Shown: one piece after another, positions 13,946 through 20,531 of the stretch
Layout of the letters: every line of letters begins with the position of its first letter
How positions within the stretch are numbered: position 1 is the stretch's first letter
Assembly: GCA_034437455.1 (NCBI GenBank)
Contig: DAOTUB010000021.1
Location: forward strand, 1-20,531
Length of the DNA stretch: 20,531 nucleotides
Direction of reading: 5' to 3'
Source: DAOTUB01 sp034437455
GTDB lineage: Bacteria > Chloroflexota > Anaerolineae > B4-G1
Notes under the pieces: model-generated
Databases searched by the model: none
The model's input: only the letters and a program-made list of their open reading frames with translations
What the model was told of the DNA's origin: nothing
Made by a program: the position numbers and the translations under genes

Positions 13946-14974
13946 ATGAATCTCGCGTCCTTTTTAATTCGTCGCATCGCGCATTCGATCTTTGTGCTGC
14001 TGGGTCTTTCGATCGTGATCTTTGGCATCTCTCGCATCATGCCCGGCGACCCGGCGCGGATGGCGGTGGGAGCCAGGGCGCCCCAGTGGGTCGTGGACAA
14101 TCTGCGCGAGCAGATGCACCTCGACGAGCCGCTCTACGCCCAATACTACTATTGGCTGCGCGACGCCTTGCAGGGCGACTTTGGCATCTCGCTGGTGACG
14201 CGGCGCCCCGTGGCCGACGACATCAAAGAGTTCTTCCCGGCGACCTTCGAGCTGACCCTCTTTGCCGGGATCATTATGGGCGGGGCGGGCATCCTTCTGG
14301 GAACGATCTCGGCCCAGCACAAGGATAAGTGGATCGATAACGTCCTGCGCGTCGTCTCCTACCTCGGCGTGGTGACGCCCTCTTTCGTCTTTGCCATCCT
14401 CTTCCTGCTCCTCTTTGGGATGACGTTGAACTGGATGCCGACGATGGGCCGGCTCAGCCAGGACATCTCGCGCCCACCCGTCGTCACCGGCCTCGTCACC
14501 CTCGACGCGCTGCTGGCGGGCGATCCGGCGGCCTCTCTCGACGCGCTCTGGCACATGATCCTACCCGGGCTCGCGCTCGCGATGAGCGGGCTGGCACAGG
14601 AGGCGCGCATCACCCGCTCGACGATGGCGGACAACCTGACGAAGGATTACATCGCCTCGGCGCGCTCGCTCGGCATCCCGGAGCGGGTGATCATGCGGCG
14701 GTTCCTGCTCAAGCCCTCGCTGATTCCGACTGTCTCGATCCTGGGGCTTGACTTTGCCGGGACGATGAGCAACGCCTTCCTGGTCGAGCTGATCTTTAAC
14801 TGGCCGGGGATCTCGCGCTACGGCATCAACGCCATGCTGCGCAAGGATTTGAACGCCATCGCCGCCGTCATCCTGATCCTGGGCGTCGTCTTTATCGTCG
14901 TCAACATCCTGGTCGACCTCACCGTCGCCCAGCTCGATCCCCGGATTCGGCTGGCTCCAGGGAGGGGGGAATGA
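13946..14974 (+). CDS. dppB: Peptide-type ABC transporter permease, DppB/OppB-like
   Basis: The product has 342 residues. ATG 13946 has CGGAGAAG upstream; longer upstream frames run back into the lipoprotein gene and are shadows. The N-terminus (FLIRRIAHSIFVLLGLSIVIFGISRIMPGDPA) is the usual first membrane segment of DppB proteins followed by the PGDP motif. Other membrane segments are visible around FAGIIMGGAGILLGTI, VTPSFVFAILFLLLFGM and AAVILILGVVFIVVNILV. The cytoplasmic loop that couples to the ATPase is YIASARSLGIPERVIMRRFLLKPS. It forms half of the membrane channel with the next gene product. The stop is one base before the next start. Confidence 0.93.
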   Translation: MNLASFLIRRIAHSIFVLLGLSIVIFGISRIMPGDPARMAVGARAPQWVVDNLREQMHLDEPLYAQYYYWLRDALQGDFGISLVTRRPVADDIKEFFPATFELTLFAGIIMGGAGILLGTISAQHKDKWIDNVLRVVSYLGVVTPSFVFAILFLLLFGMTLNWMPTMGRLSQDISRPPVVTGLVTLDALLAGDPAASLDALWHMILPGLALAMSGLAQEARITRSTMADNLTKDYIASARSLGIPERVIMRRFLLKPSLIPTVSILGLDFAGTMSNAFLVELIFNWPGISRYGINAMLRKDLNAIAAVILILGVVFIVVNILVDLTVAQLDPRIRLAPGRGE

Positions 14975-14975
14975 C

Positions 14976-15869
14976 ATGACCGCACAGACACAAACTACAA
15001 CGCTGGCCCGCAGCAAGCTGGCCGAAAACCTGGGCCGCAGTTGGTACAAGTTCTCGCGCAATCCGCTCTCCATCGTCGGGTTGGGCGCGGTCTCGCTCGT
15101 CGTATTCCTGGCTGTTTTCGCCCCACTCGTCGCCCCCCACCCCGAGGCGGCGGGCAAGTTCGTCGATTTCGAAAACGCCAGCATCGCCCCCTGCTGGCGC
15201 TATCCCTTTGGGACGGACGTCATCGGTCGAGACATTATGAGCCGCGTCTTTTTCGGCTTTCGTTTCTCGCTCACGATGGGGGTCGTCGTGCTGGCGCTCG
15301 TTGTCCCGCCGGGAGTGACGCTGGGACTGATCGCCGGGTATAATCAGGGGACCTGGCTGGAGACGGTCATCATGCGCGTCACCGACATATTCCTGGCCGT
15401 GCCGCCGCTGGTGCTGGCGCTGGCCATCGCCTCGGTGCTCACGCCGAACCTGTTCAACGCGATGGTCGCCGTCTCGTTGATGTGGTGGCCCTGGTACACG
15501 CGGCTCGTCTACGGGCTGGCCTCGACACTGCGAAACGAGTTTTTCGTCAGCTCGGCCGAGACGCTCGGAGCGAGCAAGGCCCACATCATCTTTCGCGAGA
15601 TTCTGCCCAACTGCATCTCGCCCATTTTCACCAAGATGAGCCTCGATATAGGGTGGGTCATTCTGATCGGCTCGTCGCTCAGTTTCGTGGGGCTGGGGGT
15701 GCAGCCGCCCAAGCCCGGCCTGGGCACGATGGTCGCCGACGGGGCCAAGTACCTGCCGGACCAGTGGTGGATCTCGGTCTTTCCCGCCCTGGCTATCGTC
15801 GTCGTCGTCCTCAGCTTCAACCTGCTGGGCGACGGCCTGCGCGACATGTTCGCCGCTGAGGAGGTCTGA
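14976..15869 (+). CDS. dppC: Peptide-type ABC transporter permease, DppC/OppC-like
   Basis: The product has 297 residues starting MTAQTQTTTLARSKLAENLG, with an AGGGAGGGGGGAA stretch upstream. Typical DppC features are the N-terminal cytoplasmic segment, a first membrane helix at SIVGLGAVSLVVFLAVFAPLV, and the PFGTDVIGRDIMSRVFFGFR motif. The coupling loop FVSSAETLGASKAHIIFREILPN and the late motif SSLSFVGLGVQPPKPGLG follow. It pairs with the DppB-like subunit. The ATPase gene starts one base after its stop. The short FENASIAPCWR stretch between the first helix and PFGTD is where the family varies. Confidence 0.93.
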   Translation: MTAQTQTTTLARSKLAENLGRSWYKFSRNPLSIVGLGAVSLVVFLAVFAPLVAPHPEAAGKFVDFENASIAPCWRYPFGTDVIGRDIMSRVFFGFRFSLTMGVVVLALVVPPGVTLGLIAGYNQGTWLETVIMRVTDIFLAVPPLVLALAIASVLTPNLFNAMVAVSLMWWPWYTRLVYGLASTLRNEFFVSSAETLGASKAHIIFREILPNCISPIFTKMSLDIGWVILIGSSLSFVGLGVQPPKPGLGTMVADGAKYLPDQWWISVFPALAIVVVVLSFNLLGDGLRDMFAAEEV

Positions 15870-15870
15870 G

Positions 15871-16866
15871 ATGACTCCACTGCTCGAGATCAAGGACCTG
15901 CACGTTCACTTTGACGTCTACGGCGGCACGCTCCGCGTCCTCGACGGGGTGAATTTCGTCGTGCAGAGCGGGCAGCGGGTCGGCCTCGTCGGCGAGACCG
16001 GCTGCGGCAAGACGACGACGATGAAGTCGATCCTGCGTATCCTGCCCACTCCGCCCGCCCGGATCCCCCAGGGCGAGATCTATTTCAAGGGCCAGGACGT
16101 CCTCAAGATGAAAAAGAGCGACCTGCAACGGATCCGGAGCGAGGGCATCTCGATGATCTTTCAGGATCCGACGGCGGCGCTCAATCCGGTCTTTACCATC
16201 GGCCAGCAATTGGAGGCCGTAGTGAGACATTCGATGGAGGGCGGCAAGCTGTCCAAAGGGGAGATCCGGGAGCAGGCGCTCGTTCCCCTGCGCGAGGTCT
16301 CGCTGCCCGATCCGGAGCGGATGCTCGATAGCTACCCGATCCAGCTCAGCGGCGGGATGCGGCAGCGGGTCTGCATCGCGATGGCGCTGGTCGCCAGCCG
16401 CGAGCTGCTCATCGCCGACGAGCCGGGCACCTCGCTCGACGTCACCATCGAAGACCAGATTTTGCGGCTGCTGCGCCGGTTGGTCGAGGAAAAGAACGTC
16501 TCCGTCATCCTCATCACCCACACGCTGGGCGTGGTGCGCGAGACGACCGACCGGGTGTACGTGATGTACGCCGGGAACATGGTCGAGGTGGCCGACACGG
16601 AGGAACTTTTCGCCAACCCGCTCCATCCCTACACCCACGGACTGATGGCCGCCGTCCCCCGACTGACCGGCGGCGGCGTCTCCGACGGCATCCCGGGCCG
16701 CATCCCTGATTACGCCAACCCGCCGCCCGGCTGCCGCTTTCACCCGCGCTGCGAGCGCGCGATGGATATTTGCCGGGAAGAAAAACCGGCCTTTTACAGT
16801 AAGCGAAGCGGCGCGAACACCGACCACGAGGTCGCCTGTTTCCTCTACCGGGACGGTCAAACATGA
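15871..16866 (+). CDS. dppD: Peptide-type ABC transporter ATPase, DppD/OppD-like
   Basis: The product has 331 residues. Walker A is GETGCGKTT, the Q-loop is IFQDPTAALNPV, the signature is LSGGMRQR, Walker B is LLIADEP with the catalytic Glu184, and the switch His is in LITHTLG. The usual ADEPTTALD is ADEPGTSLD here. The C-terminal oligopeptide/dipeptide domain carries the cysteine group CRFHPRC, ICREE and VACFLY; related OppD proteins bind an iron-sulfur cluster with such cysteines. It forms a heterodimer with the next gene product on the inner face of the membrane. Its stop overlaps the next start by four bases (ATGA). Confidence 0.93.
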   Translation: MTPLLEIKDLHVHFDVYGGTLRVLDGVNFVVQSGQRVGLVGETGCGKTTTMKSILRILPTPPARIPQGEIYFKGQDVLKMKKSDLQRIRSEGISMIFQDPTAALNPVFTIGQQLEAVVRHSMEGGKLSKGEIREQALVPLREVSLPDPERMLDSYPIQLSGGMRQRVCIAMALVASRELLIADEPGTSLDVTIEDQILRLLRRLVEEKNVSVILITHTLGVVRETTDRVYVMYAGNMVEVADTEELFANPLHPYTHGLMAAVPRLTGGGVSDGIPGRIPDYANPPPGCRFHPRCERAMDICREEKPAFYSKRSGANTDHEVACFLYRDGQT

Positions 16867-17864
16867 ACCGAGATGACATTCTGACGGCCACGGATCTGAA
16901 AAAATATTTCGTCATCGGGCACAGCGATCTCCTGAGGCAAAACCCGATCACCGTCAAGGCGGTGGACGGCGTCTCGTTCGCCGTGCGCGAGGGCGAGACG
17001 CTCGGCCTGGTCGGCGAGTCCGGCTCTGGCAAGAGCACCGTCGCCTACACGACCATCGGCATGTACCGGCCCAGCGCGGGCACGATCCGCTTCCGGGGGC
17101 GGGACCTCTTCGAGGGGAGCAAGCCGCGCTCCCTGGCGCTCAAGAAAGAGATTCAGATCGTCTTCCAGGACCCCGGCTCGTCGCTCAACCCCCGGCGGAC
17201 GATCAAGCAGATCCTCGAACTGCCGCTCCGGATTCACCGGCGGAACGAGGACCGGCTGGAGCAGGTCGTCCGGCTGCTGGAGATGGTCGAGCTGCCGCCG
17301 GATTACGCATTTAAGTATCCGCAGATGTTGGGCGGCGGCGAGAAGCAGATGATCGCCATCGCCCGCGCGCTCGCCACCGATCCCGCCTTCATCATCCTCG
17401 ACGAGCCGACGTCCGCGCTCGACGTCTCGATCCAGGGCAAGATCATCAACCTCCTCATGCAGTTGCAGGACGAGTTCAATCTCTCCTACCTCTTTATCAC
17501 CCACGACCTGAGCCTGATGCGCAACGTCGCCTCGCGGGTGGCGATCATGTACCTGGGCAAGATCTGCGAGGTGGCTCGGACGGCCGAGTTCTTCCGCCGG
17601 CCCTACCACCCCTACACCCAGATGCTCCTCTCCTCCATCCCCGTCATCTCGGAGGAGGAGGAAAAGCTCAAGCCGAAACGGGTCGTCTCGACCGGCGAGA
17701 TTCCGAGTCCGGTCAACGTGCCCGGTGGGTGCAGCTTTCATATGCGCTGCCCGGCGCGGATGGAGGTCTGTTCGCGGGTGGACCCGGTGATGGTCGAGGT
17801 GGAGGAGGGGCATACGGTGCGGTGTCATTTGTATGAACAGGGGATTGGCGTGCAAGCGCAATAA
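16863..17864 (+). CDS. dppF: Peptide-type ABC transporter ATPase, DppF/OppF-like
   Basis: The product has 333 residues. Walker A is GESGSGKST, the Q-loop is VFQDPGSSLNPRR, Walker B is FIILDEPTSALD and the switch His is in FITHDLS. The family C-terminus with FFRRPYHPYTQMLLSSIP and GGCSFHMRCPARMEVC is present. The signature that should read LSGGQ is LGGGE (residues 156-160, within QMLGGGEKQM), so the serine that contacts ATP is replaced by glycine. In the heterodimer this affects the site shared with the DppD Walker A. The other site keeps a normal signature. This is the last gene of the operon; the next gene lies about 240 bp away. Confidence 0.92.
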   Translation: MNRDDILTATDLKKYFVIGHSDLLRQNPITVKAVDGVSFAVREGETLGLVGESGSGKSTVAYTTIGMYRPSAGTIRFRGRDLFEGSKPRSLALKKEIQIVFQDPGSSLNPRRTIKQILELPLRIHRRNEDRLEQVVRLLEMVELPPDYAFKYPQMLGGGEKQMIAIARALATDPAFIILDEPTSALDVSIQGKIINLLMQLQDEFNLSYLFITHDLSLMRNVASRVAIMYLGKICEVARTAEFFRRPYHPYTQMLLSSIPVISEEEEKLKPKRVVSTGEIPSPVNVPGGCSFHMRCPARMEVCSRVDPVMVEVEEGHTVRCHLYEQGIGVQAQ

Positions 17865-18100
17865 GCGGTATACTTGTAGATGAATCAAGTTTTGCCTGAT
17901 AAATGTGGAGAATGACCATGTTTGAAGAGGCTATTGATACAATCGGGCAGCCCGCTCACCGTTGAATTGCTCGACGACAGCCGCGATAGGGGGCAACGGT
18001 TGGTCAATTGTGCTATTGACTGCGTTGTGCTAAAATTCAACGTAACATACGGAAAGCTCTGACTATTGCGCTGGCGGTGTATGAGAAGAGAGAGTGAAAT
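17865..18100 (+). other. Intergenic region with a possible decayed small gene
   Basis: An ATG at 17918 has GGAG seven bases upstream but gives only MFEEAIDTIGQPAHR. In the +1 frame the sequence stays open to a TGA at about 18058-18060 and reads PLTVELLDDSRDRGQRLVNC onward. A one-base insertion in a former gene of about 50 residues would explain this. I do not recognise the product. No terminator hairpin for the transporter operon was seen. Confidence 0.3.
18008..18036 (+). promoter_or_regulatory. Possible promoter of the coiled-coil gene
   Basis: TTGTGC at 18008-18013, a 17-nt spacer and TAAAAT at 18031-18036 preceded by TGC form an extended -10 type promoter. Transcription would begin near 18043, about 58 nt before the GTG at 18101. 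Confidence 0.45.
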
Positions 18101-18559
18101 GTGGAATGGAACGATGAGAAGCAAGCTCAACTAGATGCACTGCGCGCCACTGAGTTGACCGGCTCGCTGGATGAAGCAAGCGAGGCAGAATTGACCACGC
18201 TAATCGAGGCTCTCGAAACAGAAGAACAGGAGCGATTAGCGCCTGCGTTGGCCCAGATGCAGGCGGAGCAAACCGAGTTGCGCCGGCAGGTAGCAGCAAG
18301 CGAAACCGCGAACGAGCAACTGGCGCTCCTGGCCGCACAACAGGAACAATGGCTGGCCGATGCACGGCGATTGTTGAGCGACCTGCAGCGTCGCCACCAG
18401 GCCATTCGACGAGCATATCAGCACGTCACGGGCGAGCCGTTATTGGCAGCAGGGGGTAGTGGTTACATATTAACTGATAGAACACCACACTGTGTTGTAG
18501 TAGTGGAGATACAGCTTCAGCACCGCTTCGTGATAAACGTCGGACTTGGAGAACGATAG
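18101..18559 (+). CDS. Coiled-coil hypothetical protein, 3' end replaced by IS sequence
   Basis: The frame starts at a GTG (18101) after a purine-rich GAGAGAG stretch and gives 152 residues. Residues 1 to about 117 (MEWNDEKQAQLDALRATELT... to YQHVTGEPLLAAG) are rich in Glu, Gln, Ala and Leu and predict a long coiled coil, with no membrane segment or catalytic motif. From about residue 118 (GSGYILTDRTPHCVVVVE) the codons belong to the left end of the IS1-type element, read on the non-transposase strand. The last 34 residues are therefore not native, and the original C-terminus is lost or displaced. I recall similar short coiled-coil proteins in Chloroflexota but no function for them. Confidence 0.65.
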   Translation: MEWNDEKQAQLDALRATELTGSLDEASEAELTTLIEALETEEQERLAPALAQMQAEQTELRRQVAASETANEQLALLAAQQEQWLADARRLLSDLQRRHQAIRRAYQHVTGEPLLAAGGSGYILTDRTPHCVVVVEIQLQHRFVINVGLGER

Positions 18560-19278
18560 CGTTTTCCGCACAAATCGAGCCAGTCTCTGTCGTAATGTGT
18601 TGTTCCAACGTTCCACGTGAGATGTTTCGCCGCTCTCTTTGCCTACACATTGGTGCGTGTGGCTTGGAAAGACTTTCTGGCAAATTTCCCAGAAGTCGCT
18701 GTACGAGCAGCACTTCTTGTATGTAGCTGGGATTCGCTTCCATAGCTCCCGACAACTCCGCTCACTGCGGTCGCCAACGAAATGAGCCACTACTTGACGA
18801 GTGCGACGACACAGAGCGATCCATATCCACCGTTTATTGCTTTTTCTGAACACAAATGACCATAATTCATCCAATTCCAACACATCATCTGCTTTCGCCG
18901 TTTCCAAAGTGTCAGCCAAGTCAGGCAAATCAGCGGCTTTCTCTAGGATCCAGCGTGCCAACGTCTGGCGCGCTATTCCAAAGATGCGCTCAATGCCGCG
19001 CATACTGGCCCGCTCCCGATAGGCGCGCAGGACAAATTCCTTGACGAACTCGGGATAAGAGCAGCTTTGTGGTTCCAGCGTTCCATAGGCATCACAATCA
19101 AGGCAATGAAACTTCTGCTTACCTTTGTAGTCTGTACCGTTCTTGACTATGTTCATACTGTTGCATTTTGTGCAGCGATGCGTGATAATACACTGGATCA
19201 TGATGGTGTTCCTCCTGGTCAGTTTTTCGACACAGAATACCATTTGGAACGCCATCAGTCAACATGTAACCACTACCC
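18454..19278 (-). mobile_element. IS1-family insertion sequence
   Basis: About 825 bp are bounded by imperfect inverted repeats of 27 bp. The left one at 18454-18480 starts GGGTAGTGGTTACATATTAA; the right one at 19252-19278 is its complement with a few transitions. A single transposase gene on the minus strand fills the element. No 8-9 bp target duplication can be found: the left flank is TTGGCAGCAG and the right flank is AGAAAAAGAT. This suggests a deletion or recombination after insertion. The element looks intact otherwise. Confidence 0.88.
18470..19201 (-). CDS. IS1-family transposase, single reading frame
   Basis: The product has 243 residues starting MIQCIITHRCTKCNSMNIVK. ATG 19201 has AGGAGG about nine bases upstream; an upstream extension to 19255 is inside the terminal repeat and unlikely. 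The N-terminal zinc-ribbon cysteines (CTKC and CLDC) and the helix-turn-helix around MRGIERIFGIARQTLARWI match the InsA part of IS1. The catalytic part has LDELWSFVFRKSNKRWIWIA, CSYSDFWEIC and SHVERWNNTLRQRLARFVRKT, which hold the expected Asp, Asp and Glu. Unlike E. coli IS1, no frameshift is needed to join the two parts. The stop codon lies within the left inverted repeat. All key residues are present, so the enzyme may be active. Confidence 0.92.
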   Translation of the reverse strand: MIQCIITHRCTKCNSMNIVKNGTDYKGKQKFHCLDCDAYGTLEPQSCSYPEFVKEFVLRAYRERASMRGIERIFGIARQTLARWILEKAADLPDLADTLETAKADDVLELDELWSFVFRKSNKRWIWIALCRRTRQVVAHFVGDRSERSCRELWKRIPATYKKCCSYSDFWEICQKVFPSHTHQCVGKESGETSHVERWNNTLRQRLARFVRKTLSFSKSDVYHEAVLKLYLHYYNTVWCSIS

Positions 19279-19396
19279 AGAAAAAGATATTCGCGAGCAC
19301 AAAGAATACGTGGTCGATGTGCTCAAGGCGGGAGAATGGACCCGAATGGCCCCACTGCCGCAGCTCTTGAAAGCGTATGCAACCTATAGCTCCTGA
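19279..19396 (+). pseudogene. 3' tail of a gene cut off by the IS
   Basis: To the right of the IS a frame reads EKDIREHKEYVVDVLKAGEW to a TGA at 19394-19396, 38 residues in all. It overlaps the start of the next gene by 20 bases, as is common for translated neighbours, so it is probably the true end of an upstream gene whose front is missing. It could be the displaced tail of the coiled-coil gene, but frame and flank evidence do not decide. A longer frame reaching back to 19067 is IS antisense. Confidence 0.45.
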
Positions 19397-19847
19397 AGCC
19401 GAATGGAAAATCTGGTACCAGGACACGTTTGATCGAGAATGTCCACGCCAGGTAGAAGTGACAGGACAGGGATTAGCGAGCGGCTTGACTGAGCTTTGGG
19501 CGCGCCATCTATTCGAGACGGTTCAGGCAAGCGGACAAAAGGGATTCTCGCGCTTCAACCTGTGGTGGGAACAGGAAAAGCAGAGCATCAGAATCGTTGG
19601 CGAGTGGAAAGGGGCCACTCGCTTGAGAAGGTGGGTTTTTGGAAACAAACAGCAGTCGTATAAAGGATACGTACAGGAGGGAGACGAAAAGCTGTTGAGC
19701 AAAGTGGCCGCAACGCACGCTGCCCTGGCGCTGGCAGACCAGACGAGCGAGGCTATTCTGGCGGCGGCAAAGGCGGCGATGAATCGCCAAGATTTTGAAG
19801 CGCGGCTATCGGACCTGGAAAAAGGTGCTGGATATGAACAAGAGTGA
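19377..19847 (+). CDS. Hypothetical protein, 156 residues
   Basis: I do not recognise this family. The protein starts MQPIAPEAEWKIWYQDTFDR. The first 110 residues are mixed alpha/beta in look, with many aromatic residues (FSRFNLWWEQEKQSIRIVGEW, RRWVFGNKQQSYKGYVQEG). The rest is a helical Ala-rich region (AATHAALALADQTSEAILAAAKAAM) ending QDFEARLSDLEKG. There is no signal peptide or membrane segment. The ATG lies within the end of the preceding gene fragment, and its own stop overlaps the next gene by 14 bases. This tight packing suggests an operon with the ATC-hydrolase-like gene and possibly, before the IS came in, with the coiled-coil gene. Confidence 0.7.
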   Translation: MQPIAPEAEWKIWYQDTFDRECPRQVEVTGQGLASGLTELWARHLFETVQASGQKGFSRFNLWWEQEKQSIRIVGEWKGATRLRRWVFGNKQQSYKGYVQEGDEKLLSKVAATHAALALADQTSEAILAAAKAAMNRQDFEARLSDLEKGAGYEQE

Positions 19848-20531
19848 ACACCAGGAATACTATATCTCTCGACAACCAGAGATCCTCGCGCTATTCGGCG
19901 AATTTGCGCAGGTCTGGAGGCCATTCATCGTCCGACGGTACGGCGATGACTTTACCGAGACTATCCTGAGAGAAGCCCGCGAGCGACTCGAGGCGCTCAT
20001 CCCCGAAATCCCCTACATCGGGGGCGACGAGAACTGGATGACGCGGCATCTCGTCCGCTCAGCCCTGAACCTGGCGCTCTATCAAGCGATGCAAGCGCGG
20101 GACAAAACCGCCCGTGAGACAGGCCAGATCGTGTACGACGCCACCGTGGAATACGTCAAGAACCGTCCCTTTTCTCCCGCCCAGCCGTTGAGCCTGGAGG
20201 CGATTCAAACGAAGCGAGAACAAGACCGAGAATCTCAAGAGCGCCGTTATCCTGGGGACTGGGTGTGGGAATTCATCGAATGGACGGGGCAGGAATTCGA
20301 TTACGGGTATGACTTTTTCGAGTGCGGCACGCAAAAGCTCTATCACGCCCAGGGTGCAGATGCATTTCTACCCTATTACTGCTTTCTCGACTTTGTCACC
20401 ACCAGGACGTCTGGGCAAACACTGGTGCGGGCGATGATCTTGGCTAATGGTGATGAAAAGTGCGATTTTCGTTTTAAGGCAATCGGAACGGCGGAACAAG
20501 CATGGCCGCCGCCGTTTCCCAAAGAAACAAG
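19834..20531 (+). CDS. L-2-amino-thiazoline-4-carboxylate hydrolase-like protein (3' partial)
   Basis: An open frame of 232 codons runs from ATG 19834 (AAAGGTG upstream) to the window edge. Features I associate with the ATC hydrolase family are the helical N-terminal half with VRRYGDDFTETILREARERLEALIPEIP and the C-terminal part with FDYGYDFFECGTQKLYHAQGADAFLPYYCFLDF. The late CDFRFK motif is also characteristic. The founding enzyme opens the thiazoline ring in the bacterial route from ATC to L-cysteine. Most relatives in genomes have no tested role, so the activity here is open. It overlaps the preceding hypothetical gene by 14 bases. Little of the C-terminus should be missing, judging by usual length. 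Confidence 0.72.
   Translation, partial: MNKSEHQEYYISRQPEILALFGEFAQVWRPFIVRRYGDDFTETILREARERLEALIPEIPYIGGDENWMTRHLVRSALNLALYQAMQARDKTARETGQIVYDATVEYVKNRPFSPAQPLSLEAIQTKREQDRESQERRYPGDWVWEFIEWTGQEFDYGYDFFECGTQKLYHAQGADAFLPYYCFLDFVTTRTSGQTLVRAMILANGDEKCDFRFKAIGTAEQAWPPPFPKET

Noticed and set aside
14919..15893. Long minus-strand frames across the ABC transporter genes, including 15817-16860 and 16857-17888
   Set aside because: They mirror the high-GC codon pattern of the transporter genes and yield His/Arg/Asp-rich sequence without motifs.
19067..19396. Plus-strand frame of 109 codons across the right end of the IS
   Set aside because: Its first two thirds are antisense to the transposase and terminal repeat; only the last 38 codons are outside the IS and are listed separately.

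Overview
The window looks like a chromosomal segment of a GC-rich member of the Chloroflexota, probably an Anaerolineae-like lineage. This is inferred from protein style and compact operons, not from a database search. Supporting traits are a lipoprotein with a Thr-Glu-Pro linker, paired XRE-cupin regulators, a PIN toxin whose antitoxin ends RMEKYG, and heptanucleotide repeats at gene borders. No rRNA, tRNA or CRISPR array was seen.

Left part (1-5216, genes on the minus strand). A large SH3-repeat protein runs off the left edge. Next comes a truncated 3-methyladenine DNA glycosylase remnant, a vapBC-type toxin-antitoxin pair, a second glycosylase gene and a sugar-nucleotide epimerase. The second glycosylase gene is broken by a 109-bp element. 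The same element, 98% identical, sits at the 3' end of the toxin gene. Both copies have 14-bp terminal inverted repeats and perfect 10-bp target duplications, so this is a small non-autonomous transposon (MITE) that moved recently. The glycosylase remnant preserves the unoccupied form of one insertion site.

Centre (5217-10789, plus strand). A divergent promoter region leads into an overlapping operon of a SAM methyltransferase and two FemAB-type aminoacyl transferases that are tandem paralogues. A PLP enzyme of the Cys/Met metabolism family and a patatin-like lipase follow. Short arrays with a 7-nt period lie at several of the gene junctions.

Right-centre (10823-17864, plus strand). Two XRE-cupin regulators precede a complete peptide-type ABC importer: lipoprotein, two permeases and two ATPases. 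The first regulator has a strong promoter with an inverted repeat over its -10 box, and its start codon falls at the predicted transcription start. A 42-bp perfect palindrome separates the binding protein from the permeases. The second ATPase has an altered signature motif.

Right end (17865-20531). A coiled-coil hypothetical gene has been fused at its 3' end to an IS1-family insertion sequence. Beyond the IS are the tail of another gene, an unrecognised gene, and a partial ATC-hydrolase-like gene that runs off the edge. I found no unmistakable new multi-gene system. The most original signals are the MITE with its two documented insertions, the heptad arrays and the leaderless promoter architecture.
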